Part shown: positions 1 through 6,362 of the stretch, one piece after another
Layout of the letters: each line of letters starts with the position of its first letter
Numbering within the stretch: the first letter of the stretch is position 1
NCBI GenBank assembly: GCA_945950065.1
Contig: CAMFGQ010000065.1
Location: 1 to 7,787 of the forward strand
Length of the DNA: 7,787 nt
Origin: an uncultured Clostridia bacterium
GTDB taxonomy: Bacteria > Bacillota > Clostridia > Peptostreptococcales > Acidaminobacteraceae
Reading direction: 5' to 3'
The notes under the pieces: model-generated
What the model saw: the letters and a program-made list of their open reading frames with translations, nothing else
Databases searched by the model: none
What the model was told of the DNA's origin: nothing
Made by a program: the position numbers and the translations under genes

Positions 1-51
1 TTCAAGAGAAGATGCAAAACTTAGGCATTCAACTTCTATAGTTTCTACATT
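1..51. other. Downstream edge, no recognisable gene
   Basis: This short stretch lies beyond the terminator that closes the grd operon. I see no ORF, repeat or RNA signature in it. It may be the start of an intergenic region or of a neighbouring gene outside the window. Confidence 0.5.
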
Positions 52-83
52 AAAAACTCCCCGGATTTCTCCGAGGAGTTTTA
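52..83 (-). terminator. Intrinsic terminator after grdD
   Basis: On the minus strand a stem (arms at about 70-82 and 53-65) closes on a GAAA loop at 66-69. It has a GC-rich core and A/T-extended ends, and ends in a run of five T (56-52). One pair in the stem is G.U only in minus-strand RNA and is a C/A mismatch on the plus strand, so the structure is directional. It begins about 12 bases after the grdD stop codon and is the natural 3' end of the operon transcript. Confidence 0.9.
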
Positions 84-94
84 GCTTTTAGCAA

Positions 95-1276
95 TTAGCA
101 GTCAATTTGCTCTTTTGCAACATAGCCTGCTTCAGCAAGGACTTCTGTTGCTTTTTGCATACGCTCTTCATTGACCATAACGATAGGACCTGTACAACCC
201 ATACCACTGGTGGCATAGATGCCAGCTTTCCATAGTTCACGAACAGCGTCTTCTAGTTCAAGAATGTCAATGCCTGCAATGCTGCCTGTTGTAATCTCTT
301 CTGGAGGAGCTACAACTTCTTCTTCATCAGCAGGTTTTGCTTTGCTTTTGTTCAGGCCAGCTAGAATATCATCCAGTCCAGCATCTTTGACTTTCTTGTA
401 CTCTGCTTTGGCAACGTCATGAACTTTGCCTTCTACCAGATTCTTTGCATAGGTTAGTGCATTCACAACAACAGGTGAACCACTCACTCTTGAAAGAATG
501 AGAACGAGACGATTATAGTCTTCACCAATTCCTGGACCATAACCATCACCAACTGACTCATAGCTTCCACCGGTGTGGAAGGAGGAGAAGGTTTTCACCA
601 GAAGGTTACCTGTTAAGGTATCGGTTACCATAACATCAGGTGTTCCGCGAAGGAGGTCGTTTCCTCTCATCACTGCACCACCATCTGCACGATCACTCTC
701 GGCAAAGTTGATGGGATAGCCACCATCAGAAAGCTCTTTCAGTGCTCTCTCTACAGGACGTGCTCCATCCACATTGAGGATACCTAGACTTGGGTTTTTA
801 ATGCCCATGGCTTTGGCGGTAATGATACCAGAAATGGCGTTACGTACCATTGCCTCATTGCGGTTTGGTGAGGTAGTTCCTGTTGTGGTTGCTAGGAACA
901 TTTTCTTTCCGAGACCAGGGGTAACCATACGGCCAACGGTGGATACACCGATGGGGAAATTGTAGTGCATGGTAACACAACCTTGGATTCTTCCTTGGTC
1001 TAAGAGTTCTTCCATCTTGTCGTATTGGACTTCTTCACTCTCCACTTCAACAAGTGTAAGCTCTGTGTCCATTTTAGGTCCAATGAGAACCACTTCTACA
1101 TCAGGATAGAGTCGAGCGAATTCCTCTGCTCCACGCAGGAGATTTTCTTCACCCAGCTCACTCCCATAAAGAGTAAGACCTAATGCAATTTTTTCTCCGA
1201 AAGAACCTGTTTCCATGCCGCGTGCAATGTCTTCAAATACTTCGCCAATGATTGCTTTTACATTTAAATTTTCCAT
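95..1276 (-). CDS. grdD: Glycine reductase protein C, subunit alpha (GrdD)
   Basis: GrdD is the smaller subunit of protein C. It performs the last step of glycine reduction: phosphorolysis of an enzyme-bound acetyl thioester to acetyl phosphate, in the cytoplasm. The 393-residue length is close to the usual size of about 385. The main body (about residues 25-300) resembles the PlsX / phosphate-acyltransferase fold. A charged, proline-containing linker (about 309-331) leads to a short C-terminal segment with GMGCTGP, whose cysteine is Cys361. This matches by position and context the acetyl-carrying Cys359 described for Eubacterium acidaminophilum GrdD. Cys100 corresponds to that protein's Cys98. 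The ATG has an AGGAGG site 5 bases upstream, and the grdC stop codon TAG forms the start of that site, which suggests translational coupling. The protein ends in an extra cysteine (Cys393) of unknown meaning. Confidence 0.96.
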   Translation of the reverse strand: MENLNVKAIIGEVFEDIARGMETGSFGEKIALGLTLYGSELGEENLLRGAEEFARLYPDVEVVLIGPKMDTELTLVEVESEEVQYDKMEELLDQGRIQGCVTMHYNFPIGVSTVGRMVTPGLGKKMFLATTTGTTSPNRNEAMVRNAISGIITAKAMGIKNPSLGILNVDGARPVERALKELSDGGYPINFAESDRADGGAVMRGNDLLRGTPDVMVTDTLTGNLLVKTFSSFHTGGSYESVGDGYGPGIGEDYNRLVLILSRVSGSPVVVNALTYAKNLVEGKVHDVAKAEYKKVKDAGLDDILAGLNKSKAKPADEEEVVAPPEEITTGSIAGIDILELEDAVRELWKAGIYATSGMGCTGPIVMVNEERMQKATEVLAEAGYVAKEQIDC

Positions 1277-1284
1277 GTTTCCTC

Positions 1285-2814
1285 CTACTCCATAAGTGAA
1301 GCTGCAAAGTCTTTCATGGCTTCAGCGACCATTTTGCGGATTTCCTCCTTGGAGACACTGCTTTCTTCCTGGGTTGTTCCAGGATTTGTTTCCACGACGA
1401 TGGATACACCATCAAAGAGATTGGTCATACGACCTAGGAAGAGGGATCCTTTTCCTACGATCATTGCGCGATTGATTTTACCGCTCATAATGTCATCAAT
1501 GGCAAAGCCACAATAGGGAACGCCTGAAGGAATATGACCTTGTGTTGGCGCCCAACCTACCATACCGTGTTTTTGAACAAAGTTGGCAAGTTCACTACGT
1601 TCAAGTTCTTTACGCATAACTGCAAGTGCTCCAAGCATCTTGTAGTTTGCTTCGGGAACGTTTCCAGCACCAGCTGGTTTTGTAATATCAGGATTCTGCA
1701 TTTCTACAGAGTATTTATCTACATCAGTAATGCTCAGTCCACCCTTATCTAATGCTTTGGAGATTAAGGATCCCATTACATTTTGGGGAGCTGAACCGGT
1801 GCCCACAGTGTGACCACCTACAAGGTCAGTTCTCAAGATTGGATGTTCGCCATCGTTTTCTGAAACGAGAACTGCAAATCCAGCGACACAGTCTTCGAGG
1901 ATTGGCATACCTTTTTTCACGTGGTCTTTACCGTTCATACCTAATTTAGCACTTGCTCCACCGGCAACGATGACAACGTTCTTGTAAACGCCAGCTTGTA
2001 CAAGAGCTGCTGCTTCAATCAGAGCATGGGCAGGAGCTGCACAGAAGCCACGGGTATCACTACCTGTTGCGTTGACACAGTCTGTCATTTCAGCAAGAGC
2101 TTTTGCAAAGTTTCCACCACCACGTTGGTTCATGTCACCACACGCTTCTTCTGAACACTCGATGACATAGTCGATGGATTTAGGATCAATGTTTTGAAGT
2201 ACAAGCATACGCTCAAGTGCCATCATTCCAGAAGCTTTTGCAACGAGGTTTTCAAACATAACATGGGCATTGAGGTTTGGGTCGATATCGTGTGCACGTT
2301 TTACACAACCGACAACTTCACCTTTATAGAGAAGTTCTTCAGCACCACGTTTTTCAATTTCGTTGACAATTTTGTCGTGATCGGTTCCTTCAGGAAGATT
2401 TCTTGCTTTCTCGTTTAGGCCTGTATAGGCTTCTAGTTTAGGGCGTACTGCTTCTGTAAAGTCTTTTTCGAGTTGAACAAGGTCAAATGCATCAGCAACT
2501 TTCATCAGAGCGACAAAGACGTCTTCTTCGAAGATTTCACCTTTTTTACCTTTTGCTGAAGCGCCTTCAACAGCTTTGTCATACCATGGCTCAGCATACT
2601 CTGCTAATTCTTCTGGAGTAATGTTTCCGATGTAGCACTGATTTGGGGGATAGCTTACAATCGCATCAAAGGGACGTAAATTTTCATTGACTTGCTTCAG
2701 ATACTCACTATCGGGATTTACAACTTTTTCTGTAGTTTGCGTAGTACCATTGTTTAGCACCATATCGGGAGTGTGCATGAGTACATAGCTAGCTGCCTTC
2801 ATTACTGGGAACAT
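1285..2814 (-). CDS. grdC: Glycine reductase protein C, subunit beta (GrdC)
   Basis: GrdC is the larger subunit of protein C. Together with GrdD it takes the carboxymethyl-selenoether on GrdA and yields an acetyl thioester. At 509 residues it is full length for the family. The centre and C-terminus look like a thiolase / FabH-type condensing enzyme. The segment RGFCAAPAHA (Cys258) sits where such enzymes hold their nucleophilic cysteine, followed by a small-residue helix and VVIVAGGASAK. GHIPSG (His427) falls in the region where FabH has a catalytic histidine. That active-site assignment is inferred from resemblance. The ATG follows a strong GAGGAGGAA site with about 5 bases of spacing. The gene lies 60 bases after grdB, separated by a terminator-like hairpin, and 8 bases before grdD. 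Confidence 0.95.
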   Translation of the reverse strand: MFPVMKAASYVLMHTPDMVLNNGTTQTTEKVVNPDSEYLKQVNENLRPFDAIVSYPPNQCYIGNITPEELAEYAEPWYDKAVEGASAKGKKGEIFEEDVFVALMKVADAFDLVQLEKDFTEAVRPKLEAYTGLNEKARNLPEGTDHDKIVNEIEKRGAEELLYKGEVVGCVKRAHDIDPNLNAHVMFENLVAKASGMMALERMLVLQNIDPKSIDYVIECSEEACGDMNQRGGGNFAKALAEMTDCVNATGSDTRGFCAAPAHALIEAAALVQAGVYKNVVIVAGGASAKLGMNGKDHVKKGMPILEDCVAGFAVLVSENDGEHPILRTDLVGGHTVGTGSAPQNVMGSLISKALDKGGLSITDVDKYSVEMQNPDITKPAGAGNVPEANYKMLGALAVMRKELERSELANFVQKHGMVGWAPTQGHIPSGVPYCGFAIDDIMSGKINRAMIVGKGSLFLGRMTNLFDGVSIVVETNPGTTQEESSVSKEEIRKMVAEAMKDFAASLME

Positions 2815-2838
2815 CTATTCCTCCTCTTTCTTGTGTTT

Positions 2839-2868
2839 AAAAAGGGGTGATATTTCTATCACCCCTTA
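2839..2868 (-). terminator. Intra-operon terminator-like hairpin, grdB-grdC gap
   Basis: A perfect 11-bp inverted repeat (arms 2857-2867 and 2842-2852) closes on a GAAA loop (2853-2856) in minus-strand RNA. It is followed by T residues; the five-T run at 2843-2839 is partly inside the stem and is then interrupted by AAA. It starts 7 bases after the grdB stop codon and ends 24 bases before the grdC start. The structure fits a leaky intrinsic terminator, or a 3'-end-stabilising processing hairpin that sets grdX-grdB transcript levels above grdCD. It is too far from the grdB UGA to be its selenocysteine signal. Confidence 0.7.
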
Positions 2869-2874
2869 GATGGA

Positions 2875-4182
2875 TTATTCAAAAACAGTTTGACCATCCA
2901 CTTCGGTTACAAGTGCATCTAAGGCTTTGTCTACGAGACGCTTTCTTAGATTGTACTCTTCCTTTTCATCCAGGTTAGGATTTCCAAGGGGATGTGGGAT
3001 CGCAATGGTAGGAACAATTCTGTTCGCACCGACTGTCATTGAAATCGGAACGACAGTACACATGTGTACTACAGGGATACCATATTTTTCAATACCTTTT
3101 ACCATCGTTGCACCGCAACGTGTACAGGTGCCTCATGTTGAGGTTAAAATAACAGCATCAACGCCATCGTCGATGAGCTTTTGTCCGATTTCTTCTGAGA
3201 AGGCTTTGGAACTTGCAACAGCAGTTCCGTTACCAACTGTTGTATAGAAATAGCGGTGAAGCTCTCCGATTTTTCCTTCTTTTTCATATTGGCGTAGTAC
3301 GTCAACAGGGATAACTCTATCAGCATCTAAGTTAGCATAGACAGGGTCATAGCCACCATGAGCGGTCTCATGGGTTTCAGCTGTTAGATTATCAAAACCT
3401 GAGATGTCGTACTCACCATATTTGGAAGCTGAGGATGATTCAATATGATCGGGATTTCCTTTTGGCACAATACCACCAGATGTAACAATGGCGATTTTGG
3501 CTTTGGAAAGATCCTTCAGTGCTGCGGCTGGTTCTACTCTGTCAAAGTCAGGCATGGGGAATTCTGTAACGAATTCTTCGCCTTTTAGTTTCTTTAACAG
3601 CATATCAACAGCTCGGGCTGAACCACGCTGTTCCGTAAAGAAGTTCTTACGAATTCCTTTAGGATGATAACCTTCCTCTTCGGGTGATCCGATTTCTTCA
3701 TTGTTGACGAGTTTAAGAGCTAGGGGAACCATCACTTGAACAGCTTGACGCATTCCTGCTGCGCTGTCACGTGTAGCGGCGATATAGATCTCTTTTCTGA
3801 ACATATCAACGCCAGGGTTCTCTTCGTACATTCCTGTCAGAGCAGGAATTCCTAGTTCATCTTGAACTGCGGCTGTAATGGTTCCACACGCAACGCCATA
3901 ACGACCAGCGTTGAAGGCGGGACCAGCAATGAAAAGATCGGGCTCTTGGGATTTAATCATCTCAAGAATTGTCTTTTGTGCTTCTTCCAGGTTCTCGTTG
4001 AAGTAAGAGTCACCACAGATAACTGTAGCAACGATCTCTGCTTCGCCTTTGAATCCAGCGTTAAGGGCCATACCTGGTCCAACAACGCCTTCTCTTAACT
4101 CAGGCTCTACATGAGCTTTTTCTTCTCCACCGATACCCGCAAAGAACTGGTTGATATAATGGACAACCTTAATCTTGCTCAT
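2875..4182 (-). CDS. grdB: Glycine reductase selenoprotein B, 47-kDa subunit (GrdB)
   Basis: GrdB is the selenocysteine-containing subunit of substrate-specific protein B. Its selenolate attacks the alpha carbon of glycine held on the GrdE pyruvoyl group, releasing ammonia and forming a carboxymethyl selenoether for transfer to GrdA. The reading frame is interrupted once, by TGA at 3133-3135. Reading it as selenocysteine gives a 435-residue protein with Sec350 in the family motif UGTCTRCGA (Sec350, Cys353, Cys356). Both length and motif match known GrdB proteins, so this is recoding, not a pseudogene. The start ATG has TAGGAGAG just upstream and lies 20 bases after the grdA stop. The N-terminus begins MSKIKVVHYINQFF. 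The 76-residue reading frame at 2875-3105 is the C-terminal part of this gene, not a separate protein. Confidence 0.96.
3106..3120 (-). promoter_or_regulatory. Candidate bacterial SECIS hairpin, grdB
   Basis: In minus-strand mRNA a perfect 6-bp stem, CGUUGC / GCAACG, encloses the 3-nt loop GGU. It begins 12 nt after the in-frame UGA at 3133-3135. Bacterial SelB-binding SECIS hairpins lie in the coding sequence right after the UGA, with the apical loop some 15-25 nt downstream and often containing GU. Position and loop content both fit. The sequence also encodes the conserved residues R-C-G-A-T, so some of the symmetry could come from coding constraint. Confidence 0.5.
3133..3135 (-). other. 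UGA recoded as selenocysteine, GrdB Sec350
   Basis: This in-frame TGA lies between ILTST and GTCTRCGAT, and the same frame stays open for 85 more codons to a TAA at 2875. The flanking residues are the signature of the GrdB active site (U-x-x-C-x-x-C). This is direct sequence evidence that UGA is decoded as selenocysteine. Confidence 0.96.
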
Positions 4183-4202
4183 ATCTCTCTCCTAACGCTT
4201 TT

Positions 4203-4673
4203 CTAGTATTTCATGAATTCGTCGCGAATTGCGGACATTTCTTCTACGATGTCATCAACATCAAGAACCATTTCCATCATGCCGATTTGTTCGTCATAGA
4301 TGTCTGCATCGACTTCATCCTTAAATTCTGGTTCACAGCAATGGTATACTTTGAGTCCCAACTGGACTCCTGCTAAGGGACCTGCGAAGGTTGGGTCACC
4401 AGCTGTAACGGTTTCGGCTGCTAGTCCAGCAGCTTCTCCTTCAGCGGCACCAAGAACAACGATAATGTTTTCTCCACCGTGTTCTTCAGTTAGATCCAAA
4501 ACTCTTCTTTGATTCTCTAGGTCCATAGCACCTGCAGCCGTTCACACAAAACACTCGGTTGATGCAAAGACGACATCGGCATCTGTGGACTTAAGGCATT
4601 CTTCAATGGCTGGTGCGGGAATACCGTCACGGTCGCCAATGATGATGACTTTTTTTCCATCATATAGACTCAT
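4203..4673 (-). CDS. grdA: Glycine reductase selenoprotein A (GrdA)
   Basis: GrdA is the small acidic selenoprotein shared by glycine, sarcosine and betaine reductases. It accepts the carboxymethyl group from protein B on its selenocysteine, passes it to protein C, and is re-reduced by thioredoxin. The frame runs from ATG at 4673 through TGA at 4542-4544 to TAG at 4203. This gives 156 residues, the usual family size of about 157. The N-terminus is MSLYDGKKVIIIGDRDG. The redox motif is CFVUTAAGAMDLENQ, with Cys41 and Sec44, matching the known position of Sec44. An in-frame ATG two codons upstream (4679) is possible, but AAAGGA sits only 3 bases from it and 9 from the chosen ATG. A conventional start at the internal ATG 4526 would remove the catalytic centre. 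The gene sits 51 bases after grdE and 20 before grdB. Confidence 0.96.
4519..4533 (-). promoter_or_regulatory. Candidate bacterial SECIS hairpin, grdA
   Basis: Starting 8 nt after the UGA at 4542-4544, the mRNA can form a short stem AGGU / ACCU around the loop GCUAUGG. A C-G pair could be added if one A is bulged. The placement is right for a SelB-dependent SECIS, but the stem is short and weak. A SECIS must exist close to here; this exact fold is a guess. Confidence 0.3.
4542..4544 (-). other. UGA recoded as selenocysteine, GrdA Sec44
   Basis: This in-frame TGA falls inside the diagnostic GrdA motif C-F-V-U-T-A-A-G-A-M-D. Coding continues 113 codons beyond it to the TAG at 4203. Upstream, the frame is open back to the ATG at 4673, which has a ribosome binding site. 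Confidence 0.97.
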
Positions 4674-4724
4674 CTTCATTTTTCCTTTCTTTTTTCTTGT
4701 AAATGAATTTGTTGATTGATTGGA

Positions 4725-6011
4725 TTAGAATCCTTTTGCACTCATTTTGTTAAAGCCGAGCTCATTGGTGGCACCGGTAATCGCTTGAAGCTCTACCACA
4801 ATGCTTCCGTCTTCACGGAGGCTACCATCAAATCCACCAGCAATCACATTGGCTACGGATACATCACCAATCACTTTGTCCATAGGAGGTAGTTCGATAA
4901 CTTCGTTAGCGTTTCCTCCTGTGACTACGGCATCTGCTTTTGCATCAGCGTCAGCCAGAGATTGACTCGCACCGTCACGTCCTGCGTATTCGTCGGTGAT
5001 GATAACGGTTTTGATGCCTTTATCTTCGATTTTTACACAGTTCATGATAAGGTCCGTGTCTGGGTTTCCGAAACCTTCTTGAGAGATAATGACGCCATCC
5101 ACTCCTAAGTACTCAGCTAGTTTACTAGCCCAGTCAGAGGAACGAACTTTGTCGGCAAGATAAACGTTTTCATTGGTGATGATGACACCAACAAAGTTGA
5201 GTTCTTTGCCATGCTTTTCGAACAGATCAGCCACCACAGGGTTGTTTAGGTGGTGATAAGTCGTGTTTTTATCACAAGCAGATACACAGTTACCGCTAAT
5301 GATAGCGCCATCCATGATTTCTGTTGGATACATAAAGGTAGATAGGGTTTTCTTCGCATCTACGCCGTATACATAAGTGTCATGAAGAAGACCTTGTGAT
5401 TGAAGCATTTGTACGTAAGCTACCTTGGGAAGGTCAGGATATTTTTCAACTGACTTTAGCAGAGGTAGTGTTTCGTAGCTTTTTACTTCATCTGGTTCAA
5501 CTTCTTTTGCAGCTTCTCCTAAATAAAGAGCAGCTTTTAAACCAGCTAAACGTAGAATTTCTTCGTGGGCATGTTGCAGTATTTCTTCCTTTACGTCCAT
5601 GGTAATCACAACATTGTTGAGTTTGGAGAAAGGTGTATACTCTGCTCCAGGTCCTGTCATGTCAATGATTCCCTCTTGGAAACCAACGATTCTTCCAGTT
5701 GTAACGACTGCAGCACCCTTAAGTACATGGGTTCTACCTGAACCAACTTGATTTACTTTGCCGATGACGCCGGGGAAAATATCTCCTTCGCCTTCAACTT
5801 TTACGCGTGGCTCAATAACGTCTTTTACTGGAGTAATGCGTACGCTTTCGCCGGGTCTAGCTAGATCGATGCTCACATCTGTAATGTGATCATCTTCGCG
5901 GATCAGCGCTTCTAGTTCTTCTTTGTTCACATAGAGAACGCCGTCTTTTACGTGGGTCTTTTCTGCAAATTGAACATCTTTAATGAAGATGTTACCTAAC
6001 TCAAGATGCAT
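4725..6011 (-). CDS. grdE: Glycine reductase protein B proprotein, pyruvoyl subunit (GrdE)
   Basis: GrdE is made as a precursor that cleaves itself before a cysteine to give two chains, the second starting with a pyruvoyl group. That carbonyl binds glycine as a Schiff base, which sets substrate specificity for protein B together with GrdB. The 428 residues match the usual 47-kDa proprotein. The processing motif is AIISGNCVSACDKNTTYHH, with cleavage expected between Asn241 and Cys242, the same numbering as reported for characterised homologues. Processing should yield chains of about 241 and 187 residues. The start ATG has a near-perfect AAAGGAGGTG site about 5 bases upstream, one of the strongest in the operon. 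The gene lies 21 bases after trxA. Glycine rather than sarcosine or betaine specificity (GrdG, GrdI) is inferred from the operon layout. Confidence 0.95.
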   Translation of the reverse strand: MHLELGNIFIKDVQFAEKTHVKDGVLYVNKEELEALIREDDHITDVSIDLARPGESVRITPVKDVIEPRVKVEGEGDIFPGVIGKVNQVGSGRTHVLKGAAVVTTGRIVGFQEGIIDMTGPGAEYTPFSKLNNVVITMDVKEEILQHAHEEILRLAGLKAALYLGEAAKEVEPDEVKSYETLPLLKSVEKYPDLPKVAYVQMLQSQGLLHDTYVYGVDAKKTLSTFMYPTEIMDGAIISGNCVSACDKNTTYHHLNNPVVADLFEKHGKELNFVGVIITNENVYLADKVRSSDWASKLAEYLGVDGVIISQEGFGNPDTDLIMNCVKIEDKGIKTVIITDEYAGRDGASQSLADADAKADAVVTGGNANEVIELPPMDKVIGDVSVANVIAGGFDGSLREDGSIVVELQAITGATNELGFNKMSAKGF

Positions 6012-6032
6012 AGCCCACCTCCTTTCCTTGGG

Positions 6033-6350
6033 TTATACGTGTTTTTTTATCATTTCTTCAATGGCAGCTGCTGTTGCATCGTCTCCGCGTAGATCGTCGA
6101 TCATAACGCCATCCTTATAGATGTAGATGGCTGGAAGACCAGCGACACCTTGAGCCATTGCAACACGACGGCCCTTGGAAATATCTAGGGATGCAAATTT
6201 GATTTTGTCGCCATACTTTTCTTCTAAAGCATGGATATGGGGCATAAGAGCTTTGCAAGGCTCACAGCTTTGTCCCCAAAAGTCTACAAGTACTAGACCT
6301 TCTGCTTCTAAAACTTCTGCATCAAAGTTTTTTCTATCTAGTTCTACCAC
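6033..6350 (-). CDS. trxA: Thioredoxin with atypical CEPC active site (TrxA)
   Basis: This 105-residue thioredoxin very likely re-reduces the oxidised Cys41-Sec44 pair of GrdA. The fold signatures are VLVDFWG at 19-26, the redox pair in SCEPCK (Cys29, Cys32) and the cis-proline loop GLPAIYIYKDG (Pro73). The usual WCGPCK is replaced by SCEPCK, so the tryptophan before the first cysteine and the glycine inside the pair are lost. Departures from WCGPC are known in thioredoxins of grd operons. The start is GTG at 6350, 5 bases after AGGAGG. The ATG overlapping it at 6352 is in another frame and stops after two codons. The stop codon of trxB (TAG) forms the start of the Shine-Dalgarno site, so the two genes are probably translationally coupled. 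Confidence 0.93.
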   Translation of the reverse strand: MVELDRKNFDAEVLEAEGLVLVDFWGQSCEPCKALMPHIHALEEKYGDKIKFASLDISKGRRVAMAQGVAGLPAIYIYKDGVMIDDLRGDDATAAAIEEMIKKHV

Positions 6351-6362
6351 ATTTACCTCCTA
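6350..6362 (-). promoter_or_regulatory. trxA ribosome binding site overlapping the trxB stop
   Basis: In minus-strand order the trxB stop TAG (6362-6360) reads straight into GGAGG and then TAAAT before the GTG start of trxA. The sequence ATGTGGTAG at 6352-6344 overlaps the start and would encode only Met-Trp. This spacing supports GTG as the real initiator. Confidence 0.7.

Noticed and set aside
219..422. Plus-strand ORFs across the window (for example 219-422, 774-965, 1534-1752, 2194-2418, 2927-3247, 3862-4098, 5396-5605)
   Set aside because: All lie opposite strong minus-strand genes, have low-complexity or odd compositions, and lack credible ribosome binding sites or family features.
2842..2867. 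The grdB-grdC hairpin as the grdB SECIS
   Set aside because: It lies more than 250 bases after the UGA and beyond the stop codon. Bacterial SECIS elements sit directly after the UGA.
2875..3105. A separate 76-residue protein starting MVKGIEKYG
   Set aside because: It is in phase with grdB through the UGA and is the conserved C-terminus of GrdB. It has no ribosome binding site of its own.
3144..3326. Minus-strand 60-codon frame inside grdB
   Set aside because: It is out of frame with grdB, which has full family similarity here. It is a shadow ORF.
2875..4182. grdB as a pseudogene with a nonsense mutation
   Set aside because: The stop is TGA at exactly the selenocysteine position of GrdB, and the rest of the frame is intact.
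4203..4526. grdA as a 107-residue gene starting at Met 4526
   Set aside because: This start has no ribosome binding site and would omit the Cys-Sec centre. The readthrough form from 4673 matches the family.
4674..4724. Terminator or promoter in the grdE-grdA gap
   Set aside because: The 51 bases are AT-rich without a stable stem followed by a T run, and without a convincing -35/-10 pair. I see only the grdA ribosome binding site.
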